Positions 5,654-12,831 are shown, counted from the first letter of the stretch. The stretch: 14,905 nucleotides of DNA from Candidatus Saccharimonadia bacterium (GCA_023268595.1 JALQUD010000016.1:1-14905); one strand, 5' to 3'. Numbers and translations are program-made. Notes: generated by a model not told the origin, from the letters alone.

Positions 5654-6961
5654 ATGTTAGATATCCAGTTCATCCGCGACAATCCCGAATTCGTCCAAGA
5701 AAAGTCCAAACAAAAAGGCTACGACGTCAACGTAGGGGAGCTGCTGACACTGGATTCTGAGCGCCGCACCCGCCTGACCCAGGCCGAAGAACTGCGCCGG
5801 CGCCGGAACGAATTAGCTGCCAAACTGAAGAGCGGCGGACGGCCGAGCGACGAACAGGTTGCCGCCGGCAAGCAGCTCAAAGAAGAACTGGCCCAGATTG
5901 AAACCGATCTGAAGGCTATCGGTGAGCAATATGAGGCGCTGTTGGCGTCGGTCCCGAACATGCCGCTCCAGGACGTGCCGATCGGTGCGACCGAAGATGA
6001 GAATGTCATCGCCAAGCAGGTCGGTGAACCGACGGACTTTGAGTTCACTCCTAAGCATGATCACGAGCTCGGAGCCGAATCGGCCGCCGACTGGATCGAC
6101 AAGGAGCGGGCCGCTAAGATTTCTGGCAGCCGTTTCGCCTATCTGAAAGGTGACCTGGTATTGCTGCAGCTGGCCATCATGCAGTTCGTCATGCATACCC
6201 TGGGTGATGAGTCGGTCATCGCCAAACTGGTCAAGGAAAACGGCTTGAACGTCTCTTCCAAACCGTTCCGTCCGGTATTGCCGCCAGCGGTGCTACGCAC
6301 TGAACCATACGTGGCCTCAGCCCGGCTCAATGCCGCCGAGGTGACATATAAACTGGCTGATGACGACCTATGGCTCAATGCCAGTGCCGAGCACACCCTC
6401 TGTACCATGTATTGGAATGAGATCCTGCCGGAAGAGCAACTGCCGATCCGCTACATCGGGTACAGTACCAGCTTCCGTCGCGAAGCCGGTACCTATGGCA
6501 AGGATGTCGAGGGTATCTTCCGCATGCACCAATTCGACAAGCTGGAAATGGAGGTCTTCAGCACCGCGGAAACCGGTCTGGACGAGCACAAGCTGATGCT
6601 GGCCATCCAGGAATACCTGGTCCAACAGCTCGGTCTGTCATACAGGGTGGTCAAGAAGTGCACCTTCGACATCGGTAAACCCAACGCCAGCGGCTACGAC
6701 ATAGATTGCTGGTTCCCGGGCCAAGGCAAGTACCGCGAGACCCACACGGCCGACTATATGACCGACTATCAGGCGCGGGACCTTAAGATCCGCACTAAAC
6801 GTGCCGACGGCTCGGTCGAGCTGGTGCACACCAATGACGCCACGGCCTTCGCGCTGGGACGGATACTCAAGGCGATCGTCGAGAATTATCAGACGGCTGA
6901 TGGTCATGTCACCGTCCCGGAAGTGTTGCGGCCATACATGGCTGGTAGGGAACTGATGTAA
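5654..6961 (+). CDS. serS: Seryl-tRNA synthetase
   Basis: This class II synthetase charges tRNA-Ser (and tRNA-Sec where present) with serine in the cytoplasm. The 435-residue length is normal. The N-terminal antiparallel coiled-coil arm that grips the long variable arm of tRNA-Ser covers about residues 28-105. Motif 2 is FRREAGTYGKD with Arg275 and Glu277. Motif 3 is NDATAFALGR (394-403), followed by AIVENYQ. Odd points are THTADYMTDYQARD at about 363-376, where common bacterial enzymes read close to SSCSNCTDFQARR, and NDATAF in place of NGSGLA. I believe such variants occur in CPR enzymes. The gene seems to be read from a leaderless transcript and is followed 47 bases later by raiA, probably on one mRNA. 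Confidence 0.96.
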   Translation: MLDIQFIRDNPEFVQEKSKQKGYDVNVGELLTLDSERRTRLTQAEELRRRRNELAAKLKSGGRPSDEQVAAGKQLKEELAQIETDLKAIGEQYEALLASVPNMPLQDVPIGATEDENVIAKQVGEPTDFEFTPKHDHELGAESAADWIDKERAAKISGSRFAYLKGDLVLLQLAIMQFVMHTLGDESVIAKLVKENGLNVSSKPFRPVLPPAVLRTEPYVASARLNAAEVTYKLADDDLWLNASAEHTLCTMYWNEILPEEQLPIRYIGYSTSFRREAGTYGKDVEGIFRMHQFDKLEMEVFSTAETGLDEHKLMLAIQEYLVQQLGLSYRVVKKCTFDIGKPNASGYDIDCWFPGQGKYRETHTADYMTDYQARDLKIRTKRADGSVELVHTNDATAFALGRILKAIVENYQTADGHVTVPEVLRPYMAGRELM

Positions 6962-6996
6962 CGTCTTCCCTAGTAGAAGGCAAAGGGCAAACGGGC

Positions 6997-7002
6997 AGGA
7001 GG
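6997..7002 (+). promoter_or_regulatory. Strong ribosome binding site of raiA
   Basis: AGGAGG, six bases before the ATG, is the best Shine-Dalgarno match in the window. It contrasts with the serS start, which has none. Confidence 0.8.
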
Positions 7003-7008
7003 TATAAC

Positions 7009-7392
7009 ATGCTTCGTACTGAAATCACCGGAATCCACGTCAAAGTCGACGATAAGCTACAGAAATACATCACCAAGAAAATCGGCAATCTTGACCGGTA
7101 CGTGCCACGTCAGGCGCGCGCCTCGGCCCATGCGGTCGTCAAGATGAAGGACGCTAAGACCAAGGACAAGAAGCAGTATGTCTGTGAAGTCATACTGCAT
7201 GTACCTATCGAGAACATCACCGTCAGTGAGTCTACCGTCAACATGTATGCCGCCGTGGACATCGCCGAAGCTAAATTACGCCACAGCCTGCGCCGATACA
7301 AGGACAAACATGGTTCTCCGGCCTTGCATCGCCGGATCATCAACCGGTTCCGCCGTCAGTCCCTGTTGGGTGACGGACAGCCGGACGCTTAG
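7009..7392 (+). CDS. raiA: Ribosome hibernation-promoting factor, HPF/RaiA/YfiA family (short form)
   Basis: The 127-residue protein matches the N-terminal ribosome-binding domain of the family: an ITGIHVKVDDKLQKYITKKI start, a middle strand with CEVILHVP, and the signature helix with YAAVDIAEAKL near 81-91 followed by basic residues. The family binds the decoding centre of the 30S subunit and idles ribosomes under stress. The long-form dimerisation domain is absent; instead there is a basic tail (HRRIINRFRRQ). It follows serS with no promoter visible between them, so both are probably co-transcribed. Its TAG overlaps the TAA of the convergent VTT-domain gene. Confidence 0.93.
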   Translation: MLRTEITGIHVKVDDKLQKYITKKIGNLDRYVPRQARASAHAVVKMKDAKTKDKKQYVCEVILHVPIENITVSESTVNMYAAVDIAEAKLRHSLRRYKDKHGSPALHRRIINRFRRQSLLGDGQPDA

Positions 7393-7397
7393 CGTCC
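7383..7397. terminator. Hairpin centred on two overlapping convergent stop codons
   Basis: GGACGC-TTA-GCGTCC is a perfect 6-bp stem whose three-base loop holds the raiA TAG and minus-strand TAA overlap. Flanking CC and CGG can add pairs with one bulge. There is no T-run, so it may act as a bidirectional pause or RNA 3' end rather than a classic intrinsic terminator. Confidence 0.5.
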
Positions 7398-8138
7398 CGG
7401 ACCTTGCCGACGATTGAACAGCATCACGAGCAGCGCCACGGCGCTGACTACGAATAACCCGTACATGAACGGTTTGTTGCTGACAGCCGAATCACCGATC
7501 CAGGCGGCGAACAGCGTGGAGGGGATACCCGCCAGCAGGCTGACCCAGAAGAACTGACTGAAAGGCAGTTTGGATATACCGGCGGCATACGATATGAAGT
7601 CGTATAGTGACGACAGGAACAGACGCGCCGCCAGCAATGCCCGCCAACCGCCGACGTGCTCGGTGAGCTCGTCGATCTGCTTGATGGCCGTTTTGCCAGC
7701 GACGCGGCTGATACCACGGTCGCGGAACAGCCGGGCTATCCAGAAGTTCAGACTTGCCCCGAGCATATCACCGGCCAAGACGAAGACCGCGCCGTCCCAG
7801 AACCCGAATAATGCGCCACCGGCCAGCTTGACCGGTGTGCCACTCAGTGGCGCGATGACGTATGTCGCCGCCTTAAGGCCGATGTATGCCAGGGGCGCCC
7901 AGGCTCCGGCGCCTTCGATCCACTGCCGCATGCGCGTCGCACCGTCGAAAGTCTGGACCAGGATGATGCTGACTGCCGAGATGCCGAGTGCGACCAATAG
8001 GGCGATGACCAAGCTGCGGGGCAGTGGCTTGCTGGTGAAATCACTGATTATATCCGACAGGCTACGCTCGGGAACTGCCTTCTGTTTGTCCGGACTGTCC
8101 GCTTGTGGTGCTTCAGGTGTATGGGTCGTTTCAGCCAC
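7389..8138 (-). CDS. VTT-domain (DedA/TVP38/TMEM64-like) membrane protein
   Basis: The 249-residue integral membrane protein begins with a charged tail (about 1-38) and a membrane segment at about 42-61. The VTT core includes the re-entrant segment APLSGTPVKLAGGALFGFW (about 96-114), the conserved ARLFLSSLYDFISYAAGIS (about 171-189), and terminal membrane segments to about 241. VTT proteins such as DedA and TMEM41B are flippases or scramblases that recycle lipid carriers or phospholipids; a similar role here is inference. The start is GTG at 8138 with GGAG six bases upstream. It overlaps the end of the preceding membrane-protein gene by eight bases, so the two are translationally coupled. Confidence 0.88.
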   Translation of the reverse strand: MAETTHTPEAPQADSPDKQKAVPERSLSDIISDFTSKPLPRSLVIALLVALGISAVSIILVQTFDGATRMRQWIEGAGAWAPLAYIGLKAATYVIAPLSGTPVKLAGGALFGFWDGAVFVLAGDMLGASLNFWIARLFRDRGISRVAGKTAIKQIDELTEHVGGWRALLAARLFLSSLYDFISYAAGISKLPFSQFFWVSLLAGIPSTLFAAWIGDSAVSNKPFMYGLFVVSAVALLVMLFNRRQGPGR

Positions 8139-8937
8139 GGCGGTCTCCGATAACCACGGCCAAGCGCATGGCCAAGGCGAATATCAGGATGGTCAGCAAG
8201 CTACTGACGACACGGTAAAAGGCATCGCCGATGAATGCGTTGCTCAATCCGGCTACGACCCTGCTGAGCTCGGATGCCACCCATATGGTCACCAGGGTGC
8301 CGAACAACAAGCCCCAGACAGTCAGTAGTGTCTCGCGGGACAGTCGTCTGCTATGCTGGAATGATCCGACCGGTGAGATTCCGGACCTGGTTGCGAGGGC
8401 GGCCAGGAACGGCGCCAGTCCGAACCAGGTGAATACCAGACCGATGTACAACAATACGGCCAGTGCTATCAAGCCCGTCAGCGCTGAGGCCTGCAGCGCG
8501 AACAGGAATGGTATGGCGCTGGCCGCCAGTAGGGCTAGTAGCAAGCCGAAGCCGGCCAGGACCCGGACATACCATGTCCGTCCAAGCTGTTTCATATATG
8601 TTACGTTCAGCCGGTGGCATTCGACCATGCTGCGCACGTAGGCCGTCAAGAACAGTATCTCCATTATGGCTATGAGCAGCCCGGCGATCGTGGGTGCTAC
8701 TCCATACACGGCCATTTGTCCGCCGCTCGTGGCCAGGTTGAAGCTGAACGGGATCATGGCTGCTAATAAGCCGAGGAGTACGTATGCCGCTGCGGGCAGG
8801 GGGTCGCGCCTGATGCCTGCTGCGACGCTGACGGTTTCCTGATACAAGCCTTTCCAAACGGGCCGTGCGGGCTTTAAGTGAGTTGTGGGCTTCGGAGCGT
8901 GTCGGCGGTCAGTCTTGTCAGTCTTAGTAGTACTCAT
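8131..8937 (-). CDS. Six-TM membrane protein of unknown function
   Basis: I prefer the ATG at 8937 (268 residues) over a longer frame from 8973, because an extended -10 box lies just before 8937. After a Lys/Arg-rich cytoplasmic tail (1-45), about six membrane segments can be seen near residues 49-66, 78-101, 124-148, 152-180, 204-222 and 240-264. A conserved-looking loop, SFQHSRRLSRETLL at 192-205, resembles the loops of bacterial membrane-domain families related to the GDPD membrane region; that likeness is weak. The product ends in DRRG, and its TGA overlaps the start of the VTT gene, so the pair probably works in the same membrane process. No enzyme motif is visible. Confidence 0.8.
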   Translation of the reverse strand: MSTTKTDKTDRRHAPKPTTHLKPARPVWKGLYQETVSVAAGIRRDPLPAAAYVLLGLLAAMIPFSFNLATSGGQMAVYGVAPTIAGLLIAIMEILFLTAYVRSMVECHRLNVTYMKQLGRTWYVRVLAGFGLLLALLAASAIPFLFALQASALTGLIALAVLLYIGLVFTWFGLAPFLAALATRSGISPVGSFQHSRRLSRETLLTVWGLLFGTLVTIWVASELSRVVAGLSNAFIGDAFYRVVSSLLTILIFALAMRLAVVIGDRRG

Positions 8938-8946
8938 GATGTCTAT

Positions 8947-8955
8947 ACGATACCA
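8947..8955 (-). promoter_or_regulatory. Extended -10 promoter of the membrane-protein pair
   Basis: On the minus strand TGG-TATCGT ends nine bases before the ATG at 8937, so the mRNA leader would be only two or three bases. No Shine-Dalgarno site is present. Confidence 0.45.
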
Positions 8956-8980
8956 CGGGCAGGCACTCGTCATGAGTGAT

Positions 8981-9030
8981 CATGGCACATATGGTACGTG
9001 CACCGTACATATGGACGGCCCATGACACAT
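8981..9030. repeat. Direct repeat flanking the palindrome
   Basis: CATGGCACAT (8981-8990) and CATGACACAT (9021-9030) match at nine of ten bases and lie exactly 40 bases apart, on either side of the palindrome. Confidence 0.4.
8988..9013. repeat. Bulged palindrome in the divergent region before secA
   Basis: CATAT and GTACG (8988-8992, 8994-8998) pair with CGTAC and ATATG (9004-9008, 9009-9013) around a TGCAC loop, giving ten pairs with one bulged G at 8993. It could be an operator serving both divergent units. Confidence 0.55.
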
Positions 9031-9069
9031 CCGTTGATTGTCTTACTCGCGTTTCCAGAGTGAAAAGGG

Positions 9070-9075
9070 TACAAT
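9070..9075 (+). promoter_or_regulatory. Possible -10 box of the secA transcript
   Basis: TACAAT matches the -10 consensus at five of six positions, but no clear -35 box or TG extension is present. Transcription would start near 9082. Confidence 0.45.
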
Positions 9076-9148
9076 GAAAGCTATTCGAGAAATGTCCAAA
9101 GCAGCAGCATGGCGTGGGGTTGCTTTATTACGGAAGGGTAGAAGATGA
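9074..9148 (+). CDS. Candidate leader peptide upstream of secA
   Basis: A 24-codon frame starts at ATG 9074; a second in-frame ATG at 9092 gives 18 residues, MSKAAAWRGVALLRKGRR. Its TGA (9146-9148) overlaps the secA ATG (9145-9147) as ATGA, the classic arrangement for translational coupling. If the -10 box at 9070-9075 is used, the RNA starts near 9082 and only the shorter version could be made. Inside it AAAGCAGC (9098-9105) can pair with GTTGCTTT (9119-9126), six bases before the secA ribosome site. The product is basic and not clearly a signal peptide, unlike SecM or VemP. It may be a chance frame. Confidence 0.35.
   Translation: MKAIREMSKAAAWRGVALLRKGRR
9132..9138 (+). promoter_or_regulatory. 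Ribosome binding site of secA
   Basis: GGAAGGG is six bases before the ATG at 9145. It lies within the last codons of the candidate leader frame. Confidence 0.7.
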
Positions 9149-11760
9149 AGATCAATTTCAAGAAAATGCTCGGCGATCCGCAGGCCAAGACCGTCAAGCG
9201 GCTGCGTAAGCGTGTGGCCGACATCAACGCGCTCGAGGACAAATACAAGAAGATGTCCGATAAGAAGCTGCGCGAGCAGACCGAGGTGCTTAAGAACCGT
9301 CTCAAGAAAGAGTCGCTCGATGCCATCCTGCCTGATGCATTCTCAGCCGTCCGCGAGGCGGCCAGCCGCACCTTGGGCATGCGCCACTTCGATGTCCAGT
9401 TCATCGGCGGTATGGTGCTGCACGAGGGTAACGTCGCCGAAATGCGCACCGGTGAAGGTAAGACCCTGGTGGCTACCGCGCCGGTCTACTTGAACGCGCT
9501 GACCGGTAAGGGTGTCCATGTCGTCACCGTCAACGACTACCTGGCGCAGCGTGACGCCGGCTGGATGGCCCAGGTCTACCATTTCCTGGGATTGACCACT
9601 GCCGTCATCAAGGCCGACCATTCATACCTGTATGATCCGGAATTCATCAATGAGGACCATGATGACGAGCGTATGAAGCACTTGCGGCCGATCAGCCGTC
9701 AGGAAGCCTATGCCGCCGACATCACCTATGGCACTAACAATGAGTTCGGGTTCGATTATCTGCGCGACAACATGGTCCGCGAGACCGATCAGCTGCGCCA
9801 GCGTGAGCTGCACTTCGCCATCGTCGACGAGGTCGACTCCATCCTGATCGACGAAGCCCGTACGCCACTGATCATCAGCGCCCCGTCGGTTACGACCGGT
9901 AATGCCTATGCCCAGTTCGCCAAGGTCGTGCGTCAGCTGTCCAAAGATCCACATTACGAAGTGGACGAGAAGCGCAAGACCGTCATCCTGACCGACGAAG
10001 GTATCGAGAAGGTGGAGAAGGTGCTCGGCGTGGACAACCTGTACGCTGGTAGCAACATCCGTACGATCTACCACCTGCAACAGGCGCTGCGTGCCCATGC
10101 GCTGTTCAAGCGCGACAAGGACTATGTCGTCACCAAAGAAGGCGAAATCGTCATCGTCGACGAATTCACCGGCCGTCTGCTAGCTGGCCGCCGTTATAAC
10201 GAAGGTCTGCACCAGGCGATCGAGGCTAAGGAAGGCGTCGAGGTCCAACAGGAAAGCATGACCTTGGCGACCATCTCGTTCCAGAACTATTTCCGTCTGT
10301 ATGAGAAACTGTCCGGCATGACCGGTACCGCTCTGACCGAAGCCGAGGAATTCCACCAGATCTACAAGCTCGATGTGGTGGCTATCCCGCCCAACCGGAC
10401 AGTGAACCGCAACGACAAGGTCGACCGCATCTATCGCAACGAGGAAGGCAAGTTCCGGGCTATCGTCCAGGAAATCAAGATGCTGCATTCCAAGGGCCAG
10501 CCGGTGCTGGTGGGCACCGTGTCCATCGAAAAGAACGAAAAGCTGAGCGCGGCCTTGGACAAGGCCGGTGTACCGCACCAGGTGCTGAACGCCAAGAACA
10601 ACGAGCGCGAAGCCAAGATCGTCGAAGCTGCCGGCCAGAAGGGCGCCGTCACCCTGGCTACCAACATCGCCGGCCGTGGTACCGACATCGTGCTGGGTGA
10701 GGGTGTCAAAGACCTGGGCGGACTGTTCGTCCTGGGCTCCGAACGTCACGAGAGCCGCCGTATCGACAACCAGTTGCGTGGTCGTTCCGGCCGTCAAGGT
10801 GACCCGGGTGTGACCCAATTCTTCGTCAGTACCGAGGACGACCTGATGCGTATCTTCGGCGGAGAACGCATCGCTGGCATCCTGGAGCGTCTGAAGATCG
10901 AAGATGACATGCCGATCGAGAACCGTCTGATCAGCCGTAACCTTGAAAAGGCCCAGGAAAAGGTCGAGGGCTTCCACTTCGACCAGCGTAAGAACGTCGT
11001 CCAGTACGACGATGTCATGAACCGCCACCGTAAGGCTACCTACGCTATGCGCCGCGAAATCCTGATGCGTCAGGACATAAGCAAGCGTATCAAGCTGTTC
11101 GTGGAGGAAGAGGTCAAGGCGCTAGCCAACTCGCCGCACTTGCTGCACGAAGAGTTCGAGAGCATGGTCCGCGAAGTCTTTCCGTTAGACGAAGCTAGCC
11201 TGGACCGGTTGTTCGGTGGTGACGCCGGCCAGTTCGAGAAGAATCTGCTGCAGGAAGTCCGTGAGCTGTATGAGACGCGTGAAAGTGCCTTCGGTGAAGA
11301 GCTTATGCGCCGCGTCGAACGCGATGCGTACCTGCAGATTCTGGACAACCTGTGGATGCAACACCTCGAGAACATGGAACACCTGCGTGAAGGTATCCAC
11401 TGGATGAGCGTCGGCCAGCAGGATCCACTGGTCGAGTACCGTCGCCGTGGCCAGTCCTTATTCGAGGATATGCAGTCCAGCCTGCGTCACGATGTGCTAC
11501 GGGCCCTGTATCACGCCGAGCCGGTCGCCAGTGCCTCCGATGAGCTGCATGAGACCGAACTGACCAAAGCTGCTCGTGGCAGCATCAGCAACGCCGACAA
11601 GGTCAACCAGAAGGAAGACAAGTTCGAAGCCGACGACTTCAAGCCGGCCCGCGCTTCTAAGGCGGTAGTCCAGGAAGAGACTAAGAAGGCGACCGATAAG
11701 CGCAAGAAGGCCCGTAAGACCGAGCGTAAGCGCAAGACGACCGCCCGCAAGCGTAAATAA
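9145..11760 (+). CDS. secA: Preprotein translocase ATPase SecA
   Basis: SecA uses ATP to push unfolded preproteins through SecYEG. The 871 residues contain Walker A (MRTGEGKT, about 100-107), VTVNDYLAQRD (about 128-137), the DEVD Walker B (228-231) followed by SILIDEARTPLIISA, the second nucleotide-binding domain with AGRGTDI (about 509-515) and GRSGRQGDPG (546-555), and the helical scaffold/wing region ending near residue 780. The C-terminal linker is about 85 residues, and the last 30 or so are strongly basic (KKARKTERKRK and similar). The zinc-binding SEC-C motif that contacts SecB in many bacteria is absent. Codon use leans to CGT and GGT, as expected for a well-expressed gene. The substrates plausibly include the exported proteins encoded nearby. 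Confidence 0.98.
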   Translation: MKINFKKMLGDPQAKTVKRLRKRVADINALEDKYKKMSDKKLREQTEVLKNRLKKESLDAILPDAFSAVREAASRTLGMRHFDVQFIGGMVLHEGNVAEMRTGEGKTLVATAPVYLNALTGKGVHVVTVNDYLAQRDAGWMAQVYHFLGLTTAVIKADHSYLYDPEFINEDHDDERMKHLRPISRQEAYAADITYGTNNEFGFDYLRDNMVRETDQLRQRELHFAIVDEVDSILIDEARTPLIISAPSVTTGNAYAQFAKVVRQLSKDPHYEVDEKRKTVILTDEGIEKVEKVLGVDNLYAGSNIRTIYHLQQALRAHALFKRDKDYVVTKEGEIVIVDEFTGRLLAGRRYNEGLHQAIEAKEGVEVQQESMTLATISFQNYFRLYEKLSGMTGTALTEAEEFHQIYKLDVVAIPPNRTVNRNDKVDRIYRNEEGKFRAIVQEIKMLHSKGQPVLVGTVSIEKNEKLSAALDKAGVPHQVLNAKNNEREAKIVEAAGQKGAVTLATNIAGRGTDIVLGEGVKDLGGLFVLGSERHESRRIDNQLRGRSGRQGDPGVTQFFVSTEDDLMRIFGGERIAGILERLKIEDDMPIENRLISRNLEKAQEKVEGFHFDQRKNVVQYDDVMNRHRKATYAMRREILMRQDISKRIKLFVEEEVKALANSPHLLHEEFESMVREVFPLDEASLDRLFGGDAGQFEKNLLQEVRELYETRESAFGEELMRRVERDAYLQILDNLWMQHLENMEHLREGIHWMSVGQQDPLVEYRRRGQSLFEDMQSSLRHDVLRALYHAEPVASASDELHETELTKAARGSISNADKVNQKEDKFEADDFKPARASKAVVQEETKKATDKRKKARKTERKRKTTARKRK

Positions 11761-11780
11761 GCGATCAGCTTACGACTGTT

Positions 11781-11813
11781 ACGAAGACCCGGCCCGCATA
11801 GCCGGGTCTTCGT
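11781..11813 (+). terminator. Strong hairpin after secA
   Basis: ACGAAGACCCGGC (11781-11793) and GCCGGGTCTTCGT (11801-11813) form a perfect 13-bp GC-rich stem with a 7-base loop, 20 bases after the secA stop. Only CTGTCGC follows, so the usual T-run is missing. A terminator is still the best reading because a separate promoter follows. Confidence 0.75.
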
Positions 11814-11834
11814 CTGTCGCGCCGCCCGATTATA

Positions 11835-11862
11835 TGCCATAATCAAGCATAACGATTATGGC
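11835..11862 (+). promoter_or_regulatory. Extended -10 box and inverted repeat over a start codon
   Basis: TGC-CATAAT (11835-11843) is an extended -10 box 14 bases before the ATG at 11858, so the leader is about 8 bases and there is no Shine-Dalgarno site. GCCATAAT (11836-11843) and ATTATGGC (11855-11862) form a perfect 8-bp inverted repeat covering both the -10 box and the start codon. Confidence 0.55.
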
Positions 11863-12817
11863 TTTCACGATTTTCAAGCGATTCCGTAAGCAACATGACC
11901 GGACCGTAGCCCAGCGTGGTAGATCGGCACAGGGTCTGGGTGCCGGCCGGCTACGCAGGTCCCGCAACTGGGTGCCGGCAGTAGCTTTCGCGTTGGTGCT
12001 GGCTGTCATCGGCGGCGTCTTCATCTGGCGTAGTTTTGCTAATCCGCTCGATACGGCAGGGCAGAACAGTAGCACCAGCACCGACTTCAACCAGGACGGT
12101 AAGACGACGCTGGCCGACATGAGCCGCCTGCTGAGCGTCTACGGCTCCCAGGATAAGCTGACCGACCTGAACGGTGACGGCAAGGTCGATTCGGCCGACC
12201 TGTCCATCCTGCTATCGCGCTTCACGGCGGCACAGGCATCCGGCCAGTCCAGCATTGCTCCGCAGACCGATGACAAGTCAGCTGCCAGCGAGCAACCGGT
12301 GGCCACGCCGGCGCCGACTCCGCCGCCGACCAAGCCGGCCACGCCACCGCCTGCCGCGGTTGACACCACGCCGCCACCGGCGCAGGAAATCGCCAACGAG
12401 TTAGAGTGTCCTAACCAGACCGACCCGACGATATCGCTCGATCTGCAATACCAGGCCGTCCAGTGCATGAACGCCGCCGCCCGGCGCTTCCATGGCCTGA
12501 CCGCCTCCAAGCAGGACAACCAGCTGATGCAATCCGCACTCGCCAAGGCACAGGACGTGGCCAATTGTGAATTCAGCCACACTGCTTGCGGCCGTGACGT
12601 CACATACTGGTTCATCCAGAAAGGCTTCAAAGGTAAGTGCTATGCCGAGAATTTGGGTCAGAACCAAAAGACCGTCCGCCAGGTCTTTATCCAATGGATG
12701 GAATCGCCACCGCACCGGGCGGACATCCTCAACCCGATCTACGTCGGCCTCGGTGTCGGCGTGACGCCGTCCAGCCGTGGGCTGATCTGGGTACAGCATT
12801 TCGGTGGCTGTTACTAA
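11858..12817 (+). CDS. Membrane-anchored dockerin-like + CAP (SCP) domain protein
   Basis: The 319-residue protein has a basic cytoplasmic tail (1-38), a membrane segment at about 39-57, and an outer part with three regions. First come two dockerin-type calcium loops, DFNQDGKTTLAD (76-87) and DLNGDGKVDSAD (103-114), each followed by a short helix. A Pro/Thr/Ala linker runs at about 149-175. A C-terminal CAP/SCP domain fills about 192-319, with His241, AENLG (Glu264), a PPHRADILNP segment (His286) and WVQHFGG (His314) as the likely cavity residues. Six cysteines in the CAP part suggest disulfides. CAP proteins bind lipids or act on other cells; dockerin loops usually bind cohesins, and none is visible here. 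It is probably a surface protein with its own promoter after the secA hairpin. Confidence 0.87.
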   Translation: MAFTIFKRFRKQHDRTVAQRGRSAQGLGAGRLRRSRNWVPAVAFALVLAVIGGVFIWRSFANPLDTAGQNSSTSTDFNQDGKTTLADMSRLLSVYGSQDKLTDLNGDGKVDSADLSILLSRFTAAQASGQSSIAPQTDDKSAASEQPVATPAPTPPPTKPATPPPAAVDTTPPPAQEIANELECPNQTDPTISLDLQYQAVQCMNAAARRFHGLTASKQDNQLMQSALAKAQDVANCEFSHTACGRDVTYWFIQKGFKGKCYAENLGQNQKTVRQVFIQWMESPPHRADILNPIYVGLGVGVTPSSRGLIWVQHFGGCY

Positions 12818-12822
12818 AACTG

Positions 12823-12831
12823 TGCTACAGT
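12823..12831 (+). promoter_or_regulatory. Extended -10 promoter of the M16 peptidase-prfB unit
   Basis: TGC-TACAGT is a good extended -10 box six bases after the stop of the CAP gene. The RNA would start near 12838, leaving a leader of about 79 bases, longer than its neighbours' leaders. Confidence 0.5.

Noticed and set aside
7570..8328. Plus-strand open frame (252 codons) over the two membrane-protein genes
   Set aside because: The minus frames show coherent membrane segments, the VTT motif and coupled start/stop; the plus frame has no domain-like pattern.
8938..8973. 12-residue N-terminal extension of the six-TM protein
   Set aside because: It would place the start upstream of the extended -10 box at 8947-8955 and has no ribosome site; the ATG at 8937 fits a near-leaderless mRNA better.
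10180..11028. Minus-strand open frame (282 codons) opposite secA
   Set aside because: It lies wholly inside highly conserved secA; its composition (many Val, Leu, Asp, His, Gln) is typical of antisense shadows in GC-rich genes.
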